This document shows positions 1-5,697 of a stretch of DNA of 7,884 nucleotides, piece after piece (position 1 is the first letter of the stretch; the number at the start of each line of letters is the position of its first letter). The stretch is from contig JAOZNS010000108.1 of NCBI GenBank assembly GCA_029933635.1, forward strand, positions 1 through 7,884, in the 5' to 3' direction. Source of the DNA: Candidatus Zixiibacteriota bacterium. Its GTDB lineage: Bacteria > Zixibacteria > MSB-5A5 > SM1-73. Below the pieces are notes generated by a model. That model was not told where the DNA came from. It did no database searches and saw only the letters and a list, made by a program, of their open reading frames with translations. The translations under genes and the position numbers were made by a program.

Positions 1-49
<49 letters not shown>

Positions 50-52
<3 letters not shown>

Positions 53-433
53 TTTGAAAGATAATGAGTTAGCGGGAGCCGGACTTGTGTTCGGCTCTAA
101 TTGTTTCAATTTTGTTTCAAAGTTCAATACACCGACCGCTTTTGCCCGATGATCGGGTGAAAGGTGGGAATATTTTTCTCTGACCTTCACGGTAGAGTGT
201 CCCAAAAGTTCTTGAACGGTTCTAAAGTCGACACCTGCCATCACCAGATAGCTGGCAAAGGTGTGCCTCAAGGTATGCAGATTGACGTCTTTTACTTCCG
301 CCTTTTTTAATAGCTTGATAAATTCCTTCGTGTAGTAATCCGGGTGGTGAAGTGGCTCATTCTTGCCATTGTCAAAGACATATTTACCACGTGGGGGCAG
401 ATCCAATAATACGCGCTCCAATTCAGGGTTCAT
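50..433 (-). CDS. Tyrosine recombinase/phage-type integrase, C-terminal catalytic fragment (frameshifted)
   Basis: This is the second half of a site-specific tyrosine recombinase, which cuts and rejoins DNA through a 3'-phosphotyrosine link. Most of the catalytic set is here: HTLRHTFAS (H53, R56 of this fragment), LLGHS (H79) and the nucleophile Tyr in KYSHL (Y88). The ATG at 433 overlaps the TGA of the upstream half as ATGA, but it is probably not a true start. Reading upstream in this frame gives RSIPMNPEL, the usual 'RxIPM' strand of integrases, so the fragment continues the upstream half across a one-base shift. Together the halves make about 360 residues, a normal full length. The stop codon TAG (52-50) lies inside the last bases of tRNA-fMet, and the final roughly 15 codons contain a plus-strand hairpin. 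The family is certain. Function depends on whether the frameshift is real. Confidence 0.9.
76..120 (+). terminator. Probable intrinsic terminator for tRNA-fMet, inside the recombinase 3' coding end
   Basis: A 9-bp stem (76-84 with 89-97, one G-T pair) closes a TTGT loop (85-88). It is followed on the plus strand by a T-rich tract in which TTGTTTCAA occurs twice (101-109, 112-120). The position, 24 bases after the tRNA end, and the T-rich side both fit a terminator for the tRNA. The same bases encode the last residues of the recombinase on the opposite strand. The T tract is interrupted, so termination strength is uncertain. Confidence 0.55.
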
Positions 434-1134
434 GGGGATGGAACGGGGTTGTAGCTTTTGGGATGGAAGCTAAACTCAGGCTTGGATTGGATTCTAATTC
501 GCTTGTTTTGAAAACCAACATCCTCCCAGGTGAGATAAACAAGCTCCGATCTTCTCATGCCTGTATAGAGCAAAATCTTTATCACCCTCTGCATGAAGGA
601 ATCAGCCAGACTTAGTATCTTTTCAATCTCAGGCTTACTCAGATGCCCGGGTTCACGTAGCCCTGTATCCTTTAGTTTTTTAAGACCCTTAAGTGGGTTC
701 TCCCTGAGATGTTTCCACTCCACCGCCTTATTCGACATAGCTTTGACCAATACAAGGTAGTCATCGACGGCTTTAGGCTTGCACTTCTTCAAAAGCACAG
801 CCTTGAACTCCTCCATCAGACCGGGAGTAATCTCCTTTAATTTGCTTATCCCCTTCTCTTCAAAGAACCTGTGAAGAATCCTAATCCGTCCAGAGTCGAC
901 CCTATAAGAGTGATGTGACTTATTCAGAAGGCAATATTCCAGATGTTTTCCCAAAAATTTTCTGAGAGAAATATCGTCTTGAACTAACCCTATCTCTCCT
1001 CTGAGGTTCTTTAGTTCGATGTCCTTAAGGAAAGGTTCTGCCATTTTCTTATGTCGACCGAAGGACTTCATCTTCCGCTTGCCACCGATGGTATAGTCTG
1101 CATACCAGCTCTTACCTCGTCTGAAAACTCTCAT
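430..1134 (-). CDS. Tyrosine recombinase/phage-type integrase, N-terminal fragment (frameshifted)
   Basis: This is the first 234 residues of the recombinase. A short N-terminal beta-rich arm (about 1-45: MRVFRRGKSWYADY then GGKRKMKSFG) resembles the DNA-binding arm of phage-type integrases. It is followed by the helical core-binding domain (about 55-155) and the start of the catalytic domain, with the first catalytic Arg in TGMRRSEL (R194) and a probable catalytic Lys in the following beta hairpin (RIRIQSK). The reading frame is lost after HPKSYNP. One extra C in the CCCC run near 451 would give NPRSIPMNPEL and join the downstream half. A strong Shine-Dalgarno GGAGGTGA (1151-1144) sits 9 bases before the ATG. 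The gene points towards the tRNA, as in elements integrated in tRNA 3' ends. It may be a pseudogene, a sequencing error or, less likely, a frameshifted gene. Confidence 0.9.
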   Translation of the reverse strand: MRVFRRGKSWYADYTIGGKRKMKSFGRHKKMAEPFLKDIELKNLRGEIGLVQDDISLRKFLGKHLEYCLLNKSHHSYRVDSGRIRILHRFFEEKGISKLKEITPGLMEEFKAVLLKKCKPKAVDDYLVLVKAMSNKAVEWKHLRENPLKGLKKLKDTGLREPGHLSKPEIEKILSLADSFMQRVIKILLYTGMRRSELVYLTWEDVGFQNKRIRIQSKPEFSFHPKSYNPVPSP

Positions 1135-1451
1135 TTCTCTTTTTCACCTCCTGTCTTCTCTTTTCCTAAACGGATATGCCCTTTCGTCTTATCTGTCAAA
1201 ACTAAATTTTATACAAAAGAATTTACACAATATAGTTCAGATATGTATTCAGAAGCGAAGATTCTATGAGAGATGGATTCAACTTTTTCCCAAGAAGGAT
1301 CGAAAAAAGTCTGGGGGTTCCTTGAATGTCGTGGCAGGGGATCCTTATCCTGCTCCACAGTTTTGGTCGAGGGCACCCTTGACCAACGAATTACATAAGT
1401 CAAGCTATAGACTTGTGATTGGCCGGGACTAAGAAAAAGATTTGGCTCTAA
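1135..1451. other. Gene-free spacer with a chain of hairpins (1331-1415)
   Basis: No convincing gene lies here; a 64-codon open frame on the minus strand (1403-1209) has no recognisable motif. The left end holds the recombinase ribosome site and AT-rich upstream DNA. Between 1331 and 1415 several inverted repeats follow each other: 1331-1358 (GTGG/CCAC outer stem, GGAT/ATCC inner stem, two bulges), 1365-1384 (GGTCGAGGG with CCCTTGACC, one G-T pair, very tight loop), and 1397-1414 (AAGTC/GACTT). CTTGAC (1378-1383) can also pair with GTCAAG (1399-1404), which would compete with its neighbours. This could be a structured RNA, the 3' untranslated region of the small gene at 1452-1721, or remnant mobile-element DNA. 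The sequence alone does not decide. Confidence 0.4.
1171..1199 (-). promoter_or_regulatory. Possible promoter of the recombinase gene
   Basis: A perfect -35 box TTGACA (1199-1194) is followed after 17 bases by TATCCG (1176-1171), a poor -10 box. The site lies about 40 bases upstream of the recombinase start. Further upstream, TATAAAAT (near 1213-1206) could be a -10 box of its own but lacks a clear -35. This is a consensus match only. Confidence 0.3.
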
Positions 1452-1721
1452 TTATTCCTCTACTCGGCTGATCTCGAAGACCACCGGATTCTCCGGATCG
1501 GGACAACAAACCTGACATATCCCTTCCTTATCCTCCCAGGGGACGTTGCCACCAAACCTCAAAGCGGTGATGAAGGGAAAAAGGGAGTGGAATGCCCAGT
1601 GACAGAAGTTCGGGGGAGGAAGATGCTCAAAAACGAATTCATCGCCCACCTTCAGACCAAAAGGACATTCGCCCTTTTCCAAAATTTTTGTCACCTTCAC
1701 CTTGATCTTGTATTTCTCCAT
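1452..1721 (-). CDS. TIGR04076 family protein, function unknown
   Basis: An 89-residue protein whose pattern I recognise as the TIGR04076 family of short uncharacterised proteins: a basic beta-strand start, GECPFGLKVGDEF (17-29), a CHWAFHSLFPFITAL segment (40-54) with FGG, then CCPDPENPVVFEISRVEE at the end. The length is that of the full family domain. It has five Cys (C19, C40, C69, C72, C73). The conserved ones could bind a metal or be redox-active, but no activity is known to me. The ATG at 1721 is supported by a GGAG eight bases upstream. It has no signal peptide or membrane segment, so it is probably cytoplasmic. It stands alone between a hairpin-rich spacer and a repeat cluster, so the neighbourhood gives no functional clue. 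Confidence 0.85.
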   Translation of the reverse strand: MEKYKIKVKVTKILEKGECPFGLKVGDEFVFEHLPPPNFCHWAFHSLFPFITALRFGGNVPWEDKEGICQVCCPDPENPVVFEISRVEE

Positions 1722-1784
1722 CTCGACAGCTCCAGGGATGGATTATCTTTTTGTTGGGTATTCCGCCTTCGGCTACAAATCTGA

Positions 1785-1801
1785 TCGGGCAGGATGCCCG
1801 A
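1785..1801. repeat. Short perfect hairpin TCGGGCA-GGA-TGCCCGA
   Basis: Two perfect 7-base arms (1785-1791, 1795-1801) enclose three bases. There is no T tract on either side, so it does not look like an intrinsic terminator. It belongs to the same intergenic cluster of GC-rich palindromes as the two repeats to its right. Confidence 0.6.
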
Positions 1802-1833
1802 CCTGTCACAGCAAAAGACGAACACACATGGTA

Positions 1834-1855
1834 GGCAGGGCTTCCCAGCCCTGCC
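1834..1855. repeat. 9-bp perfect hairpin, GC-rich intergenic palindrome
   Basis: GGCAGGGCT (1834-1842) and AGCCCTGCC (1847-1855) form a perfect stem with a TCCC loop. On the plus strand AAAATT follows, with no T run, so a terminator role is doubtful. It looks like a dispersed palindromic repeat, which can be tested only against the rest of the genome. Confidence 0.6.
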
Positions 1856-1869
1856 AAAATTACTAACAA

Positions 1870-1945
1870 CCTCTCCCCCTTAGTCCCCCTCTCCATAAAA
1901 ATGGAGAGGGGAGACAGGTCATTTGAGTCAACTGAGGGGGTGAGG
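1870..1945. repeat. 76-bp palindromic repeat element with terminal inverted repeats (MITE-like)
   Basis: The ends are inverted copies: CCTCTCCCCCTT (1870-1881) against the complement of GAGGGGGTGAGG (1934-1945), 10 of 12 matching. Nested inside is a perfect 11-bp stem (1886-1896 with 1901-1911) with loop AAAA. The right edge lies directly against the stop codon (1948-1946) of the secreted-protein gene, so that gene's transcript would carry the element as a large hairpin. It resembles the nonautonomous palindromic elements common between genes of some uncultivated bacteria. No target-site duplication is clear. Confidence 0.6.
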
Positions 1946-3220
1946 TCAGGTTTTCCTTTCCTTCTTCTTTGCCGCAGGAAACAAAATGTTGTTTAATATC
2001 AACCGGTATCCGGGCGAGTTTTTATGCAGGCTCAGATCCGTGGGTGGGTCTCCCACCATATGCTGATAATCCTCCGGATCATGTCCTCCATAAAAGGTCC
2101 AGGTGCCCCGTCCATAGTTGCCATGAATATATTTCACCTCATCCTGTCCCTCGGTCTCTCCTAAGATGGTAACATATTTTTTCAAAAGGCTTTTTCTGAA
2201 GGCGGTGGTCTGTCCCATAAATCCCTTCACCACCGAAACGTGATCTTGCACCAGCATGGTGGGCACGGGATCCAGCTTGGCAGAAAAATCAAAAAGGGTA
2301 AAATAGTCGGTCTCCGGTCCCATTCCGGAGAGGATCTTATCGGGTGAGGTGTCTATGTTGGAGTGCTCATACTTATAAGCGTCGGTGGAGACTTGAAAGT
2401 CGGTAAAGGCGAAGGTCTTGGAATAGTCCAATCTTTCTTGACAATCCGGATCTACCGGGTCTCCGTCCAGCTCCTGAGGAACGATATCCACGCCTTCGGC
2501 AGCTAAGGCGATATCCAGCGTCTCGGTCGCAGAACACATGGCAAAGACGAATCCCCCTCTGGCTATATAGTCTTTTATTGCTCGGGCTACCACCTTTTTT
2601 TCCTCCGATACTTTTCTGAATCCAAGCTTCTTTGCCATCAGCTCACAGGTTGCCACCTCTTGCTTATACCAAAGGGCATTTCTGAAGGAGCGATAGAATT
2701 TCCCATACTGTCCCGTAAAATCTTCATGGTGCAGATGAAGCCAATCGTATTTTTCTAAATCACCTTTCAGAACCTCCTCATCCCAGAGGGTGGTGTAAGG
2801 TATTTCCGCATAGGTCAAAGCTAAGGTGACCGCATCATCCCACGGCTCCTTATTAGGAGGCGTGTAGATGGCAATGGCTGGTGCTTTCTCTAAAAGCACC
2901 ACCTCCATGTTGTTCTCCTCAATTTCCTTGTAAATGGACGCCGCCTGGGAAAGAGAGATAACATCGAAAGCCACCCCTCTTATCCTGCAAATATCCGCCA
3001 CCCCTTCATAATAATCGGTCATGAAGGAGCCCCCACGGTAGTTTAACAGCCACTCCACGTTATATCCCTGTTCCAAAGCCCAGTAAGCCACCCCATAAGC
3101 TTTCAGATGATCGGTCTGGCTGAGATCCATATAGATCAAGATCTTGTCTGCATGTGCGGGAACAACCAAAAAAAGAAATAAAAAACAAAGCGCACAGCCA
3201 ATTTTGAAAAGTCTGCCCAT
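1946..3220 (-). CDS. Secreted protein of the family often labelled 'asparagine synthetase B'; function unknown
   Basis: A 424-residue exported protein. A Sec signal peptide (basic MGRLFK, long hydrophobic stretch, cleavage after AHA at about residue 24) places it in the periplasm or outside. I recognise the family from conserved blocks: QTDHLKAYGVAYWAL (35-49), EWLLNYRGGSF (56-66), WDDAVTLALTYAEIPY (127-142), WLHLHHEDFTGQYGKF (160-175), FAMCSATETLDIALAAEGVD (226-245) and FYGGHDPEDYQH (376-387). Relatives in Bacteroidetes-type genomes are, as I recall, annotated asparagine synthetase B. I see neither an N-terminal nucleophile Cys nor an ATP-binding SGGxDS loop, so that name is unsupported. The Cys in FAMCSA and the late GGHD hint at a ThuA/class I amidotransferase-like fold (inference). 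The ATG at 3220 is chosen over the GTG at 3229, which lies within the Shine-Dalgarno itself. The gene has its own spacer upstream and ends at a palindromic repeat. Confidence 0.85.
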   Translation of the reverse strand: MGRLFKIGCALCFLFLFLVVPAHADKILIYMDLSQTDHLKAYGVAYWALEQGYNVEWLLNYRGGSFMTDYYEGVADICRIRGVAFDVISLSQAASIYKEIEENNMEVVLLEKAPAIAIYTPPNKEPWDDAVTLALTYAEIPYTTLWDEEVLKGDLEKYDWLHLHHEDFTGQYGKFYRSFRNALWYKQEVATCELMAKKLGFRKVSEEKKVVARAIKDYIARGGFVFAMCSATETLDIALAAEGVDIVPQELDGDPVDPDCQERLDYSKTFAFTDFQVSTDAYKYEHSNIDTSPDKILSGMGPETDYFTLFDFSAKLDPVPTMLVQDHVSVVKGFMGQTTAFRKSLLKKYVTILGETEGQDEVKYIHGNYGRGTWTFYGGHDPEDYQHMVGDPPTDLSLHKNSPGYRLILNNILFPAAKKKERKT

Positions 3221-3225
3221 CACAT

Positions 3226-3233
3226 TCACCTCC
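3226..3233 (-). promoter_or_regulatory. Strong Shine-Dalgarno that fixes the secreted-protein start
   Basis: GGAGGTGA (3233-3226) lies 5 bases before the ATG at 3220. The in-frame GTG at 3229-3227 is part of this site and cannot be the start when the site is used. Choosing 3220 also gives the more typical signal peptide. Confidence 0.7.
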
Positions 3234-3606
3234 AGGATGTTTGCACTAAATTGCTCCGCATGTTAAGGCTTAATACATAACAGAATCACTGGATCCAGCA
3301 ATAAATTTTATTCCATGATATAGAAAAGTTTGATCTTTTGTATTCAAGCCGGTTTCTAAATTTAGAATACGCACCAAGGCTTCTGGTAAACAACATAAAA
3401 TCGCTTCTTTTTAGTATTCTAATCAAAGCGGGGCAAGAAGAAATAAAACTACGTAAGCCTCGGGATGATTGGGTCATCCGAACCTGAACAGGCAAGATAA
3501 ACGGCGGGTTTATTTGTTAAGGGTTAAACTAAAATTTCGGTTCTTTTGCCCTACTTTTAAGGCTTTTGATGAAAAACTCAATGAGTTCAATCAAGGGAAG
3601 GGGAGG
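3230..3606. other. Gene-free spacer with palindromes
   Basis: About 377 bases without a convincing gene; open frames here (for example 3495-3286 on the minus strand) lack motifs and a good ribosome site. It holds a perfect 14-base palindrome TTCTAAATTTAGAA (3354-3367), and a two-part hairpin at 3402-3430 (CGCTT/AAGCG outer, TTAG/CTAA inner). It also holds GGATGA/TCATCC arms at 3463-3479 and a short stem near the left gene end (3575-3587). The promoter of the secreted-protein gene should lie in the lower part, but I find no clear -35/-10 pair. Confidence 0.5.
3572..3590 (-). terminator. Weak possible terminator after the beta-barrel gene
   Basis: On the minus strand AACTC-ATT-GAGTT (3587-3575) is followed by TTT. 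The stem is only 5 bp and A/T-rich, and it lies about 20 bases after the stop codon of the beta-barrel gene. The position is right but the strength is poor. Confidence 0.25.
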
Positions 3607-4263
3607 TTAGCTACCTTTCAGGATATAGGAAAGTCCCAGGGTAGCTTCGGGTCCGCTATAGTTTTTTAAACCGCCCACCTCTTGACCAAAGTTTACACCT
3701 CGATATTTGAAATCTGCACCGATCACAAAGAGTCGACTCAGGATAAATTCTATTCCTCCACCGGCATGCCATCCAAAGGTGAGATAGGTGTTGGTGCCGC
3801 CTTCCATAAAGAGCAGTGATCCTGAATATTCGCCAAAACGCAGGTTTTCGATGCCGGAGACGACCTCCCCACCCACATCTACATAAGGCTGCCATCTGGA
3901 TTTTTTGAAACCAGAAAAAGGATAGTATTTCAATTCTGCTGAAATAGGATAGATGGTTACCCTCTTCCAATAGTAACCATAAGGATCGTGATATCTGGTC
4001 TCTCCACGGTAACAGCTTCCTAATGAGAATCCCAAGGCGAACCCCTTTTTCATTCCCGCAGAGAAAGAAAAATCTCCATAGGGAGCGGTGACCTTGCTGA
4101 GGACTTCCTGCTCAGGAGGGGCTACCATATTTTTCGCCTCCACCGCATTCCAGAATCCTATCCGTATACCCACCATATTGACGGAGCTCAGATCGATCGC
4201 CAGGCAGGAACGAAAGAAGAGGATGCTGGAGAAAAACCAAATAGGAAATAAAAAATTCTTCAT
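3607..4263 (-). CDS. Probable outer-membrane beta-barrel protein
   Basis: A 218-residue protein from the ATG at 4263, beginning with a Sec signal peptide (MKNF, then a strongly hydrophobic stretch to about residue 22, cleavage near CLA|ID). The mature part is rich in alternating aromatic/hydrophobic strands with Gly turns: VTIYPISAELKYYPF (102-116), WQPYVDVGGEVV (124-135), YLTFGWHAGGGIEFIL (160-175), LFVIGADFKYRGVNF (178-192) and a last strand ATLGLSYIL (207-215). This is the look of a small 8-10-stranded outer-membrane barrel of the OmpX/OmpW size class; the role is not readable. An in-frame ATG at 4338 would add 25 residues and bury the signal peptide, so 4263 is preferred. Neither start has a clear ribosome site. 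It follows the phosphofructokinase gene after 91 bases on the same strand and may be co-transcribed. Confidence 0.75.
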   Translation of the reverse strand: MKNFLFPIWFFSSILFFRSCLAIDLSSVNMVGIRIGFWNAVEAKNMVAPPEQEVLSKVTAPYGDFSFSAGMKKGFALGFSLGSCYRGETRYHDPYGYYWKRVTIYPISAELKYYPFSGFKKSRWQPYVDVGGEVVSGIENLRFGEYSGSLLFMEGGTNTYLTFGWHAGGGIEFILSRLFVIGADFKYRGVNFGQEVGGLKNYSGPEATLGLSYILKGS

Positions 4264-4354
4264 GAGCAAAAAGCTTGGTCGATACTCGGCAAAAGGACTA
4301 AGCGAATAAACTGATTTAAAGATTGAGATCAGCCTCATTCAGCAGTTGATGGCT

Positions 4355-5413
4355 TTATCCAAAAAACACCTCAGCGATTTCATAAAGTTCCTCATCGATG
4401 CGTTTGGCCTTGGAGGTTGCTTCCTTTAAGTCGATGGCCACTATCTTGTTGCCCCTTAAGCTAACCATTTTCCCAAACTCTTTTCGGTGCACCAGATCTA
4501 CCGCGGAGATACCGAACCTTGTGCCCAGCATTCGATCGAAGGCGGTGGGCGAACCACCTCTTTGAATATGTCCCAAAATCACAAAGCGAGTTTCAAATCC
4601 GGTCCTCTTTTCAATCTCGGAAGCCAGAAGTTTCCCAATTCCACCCAATCTCACATGACCAAAGGCATCCTTTTTTTCATCCTGAACCACCAAGACTTCT
4701 TCTTTTTGATCCACCTCTTCTGTAGCTATCTTTGCGCCCTCTGCCACCACCACCACGCTGAAGTCTCTTCCCCTTGCATGTCGTTTGCAGATGGCATCGC
4801 AAACTTTATCCAGATCGACCGGCTTTTCCGGGATCAATATGAAGTCTGCCCCCCCGGCTATTCCCGCCTCTATGGCGATCCAGCCGGTGTGCCTTCCCAT
4901 CACCTCCACCACCATGACCCGATTATGAGATTCGGCGGTGGTATGAACTCGATCGATGGCATCCATGGCAATGTTCACCGCCGTATCAAAACCGAAAGTA
5001 TAATCTGTGCCCCAAATGTCGTTATCGATGGTTTTGGGCACACCCACGATCTCCACGCCCTCCTCGAAAAGCTTGGTAGCTACGCCTAAGGTGTCTTCAC
5101 CTCCCACTACAATGATGGCAGAAAGTCCTAAAGACTTTTTCTTCTCAAGGATTCTTTTCACCCCATCCTTCACCTTGAAGGGATTGGTGCGGGAGGTTTT
5201 GAGTATAGTTCCCCCTCTATGGATTATTCCCGAGACCTTGTCTAAGTTCAACTCCTCGGTAAGCCCGTATTCCAAAAGTCCACGCCATCCCTGGAGGATA
5301 CCCAAAACCTGATAGTTATAATAAAGTATCGACTTCCTCACCACCGCCCGAATAACCGCATTTAATCCGGGACAATCTCCTCCGCCAGTTAAAATTCCAA
5401 TCTTTTCGCTCAT
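4355..5413 (-). CDS. pfp: PPi-dependent 6-phosphofructokinase (group III PFK type)
   Basis: Interconverts fructose-6-phosphate and fructose-1,6-bisphosphate in the cytoplasmic glycolysis/gluconeogenesis pathway. It is 352 residues, slightly longer than bacterial ATP-PFK. Family motifs in order are GGGDCPG (10-16), GGEDT (104-108), PKTIDND (126-132, catalytic Asp130), MGRHTGW (172-178) and HIQRGGSP (282-289). Two positions decide the phosphoryl donor. ATP enzymes have GGDGS and a Gly before TIDND, whereas here the loop is GGEDT (Asp at the donor position) and Lys127 precedes TIDND. Both are signatures of pyrophosphate enzymes such as the Amycolatopsis one, whose motif order it follows closely. 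PPi use makes the step reversible and saves ATP. The ATG at 5413 is supported by alignment, with only a weak, distant AAAGGA (5431-5426). Inverted/direct repeats lie just upstream. The beta-barrel gene follows after 91 bases. Confidence 0.95.
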   Translation of the reverse strand: MSEKIGILTGGGDCPGLNAVIRAVVRKSILYYNYQVLGILQGWRGLLEYGLTEELNLDKVSGIIHRGGTILKTSRTNPFKVKDGVKRILEKKKSLGLSAIIVVGGEDTLGVATKLFEEGVEIVGVPKTIDNDIWGTDYTFGFDTAVNIAMDAIDRVHTTAESHNRVMVVEVMGRHTGWIAIEAGIAGGADFILIPEKPVDLDKVCDAICKRHARGRDFSVVVVAEGAKIATEEVDQKEEVLVVQDEKKDAFGHVRLGGIGKLLASEIEKRTGFETRFVILGHIQRGGSPTAFDRMLGTRFGISAVDLVHRKEFGKMVSLRGNKIVAIDLKEATSKAKRIDEELYEIAEVFFG

Positions 5414-5697
5414 AGCCTTAACCTGTCCTTTGGGTTAATTAAACCTTTATAAATTAACCTATCGAATTTTTTGACCCCTTGCTTATTGTCGTCAATTCTT
5501 TTGTTCTCTTTCGATCTTTTTATCTCAATTTCTGGAAAATCTCCTTTCCCAGGATGGAAGAACTGCCTATGAGGATGTAAGCCATTGATCCCTTGTAACC
5601 CAACTCTTTGCTTCATTTTTTTCAGAGAAATTCATATTTTTTATGAGATACCTCAAAAATACGTAAAACAGAAGGCTATTTTTTGTATCTTCTCAAC
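5414..5697. other. Spacer between HAD gene and phosphofructokinase gene
   Basis: AT-rich DNA of 284 bases. Just after the HAD gene are weak stems on the minus strand: AGAAG/CTTCT (5693-5689 with 5674-5670) followed by GTTTT, and a GATAC/GTATC pair (5689-5685 with 5651-5647). Either could end the murI-rdgB-HAD transcript. No -35/-10 pair is convincing. A 68-codon open frame (5616-5410) that ends over the next start lacks motifs and a ribosome site. Confidence 0.4.
5416..5459 (-). promoter_or_regulatory. Repeated GGTTAA-type motifs before the phosphofructokinase gene
   Basis: Between 3 and 46 bases upstream of the start are GGTTAAT (5459-5453), GGTTTAAT (5445-5438) and GGTTAAGG (5423-5416) on the minus strand. 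In addition GGTTAATT (5433-5440) and AATTAACC (5452-5459) are a perfect 8-base inverted pair with an 11-base loop. This could be an operator or a leader hairpin. The AT-rich content raises the odds of chance. Confidence 0.3.

Noticed and set aside
90..1458. Direct repeat candidate: TTCGGCTCTAATTGTTTC (90-107) and TTTGGCTCTAATTATTCC (1441-1458), 15 of 18 matching, flanking the recombinase.
   Set aside because: Rough counting over all position pairs in a window of this size predicts several matches this good by chance, and the left copy lies outside the tRNA, so it is not a normal attachment repeat.
1639..1896. 85-codon open frame on the minus strand upstream of and overlapping the TIGR04076 gene.
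   Set aside because: It is a different frame running through the repeat hairpins and the TIGR04076 coding region, with no domain.
1785..1945. CRISPR array.
   Set aside because: The palindromes differ from each other and there is no regular repeat-spacer pattern.
3286..3495. Minus-strand open frame of 69 codons in the long spacer.
   Set aside because: No motif, no ribosome site, and spans the palindromes; not supported as a gene.
4264..4338. Upstream extension of the beta-barrel protein to an ATG at 4338.
   Set aside because: It would place 25 polar and aromatic residues before a clear signal peptide; the ATG at 4263 gives a normal Sec signal.
4487..5089. 200-codon open frame on the plus strand.
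   Set aside because: It lies wholly inside the phosphofructokinase gene, whose motifs are all intact; its His/Ser/Phe-rich product is a typical antisense artefact.
5410..5616. 68-codon open frame on the minus strand that ends in an ATGA overlap with the phosphofructokinase start.
   Set aside because: No recognisable motif, no ribosome site before its ATG, and a very basic, low-complexity composition like that of translated AT-rich spacer.
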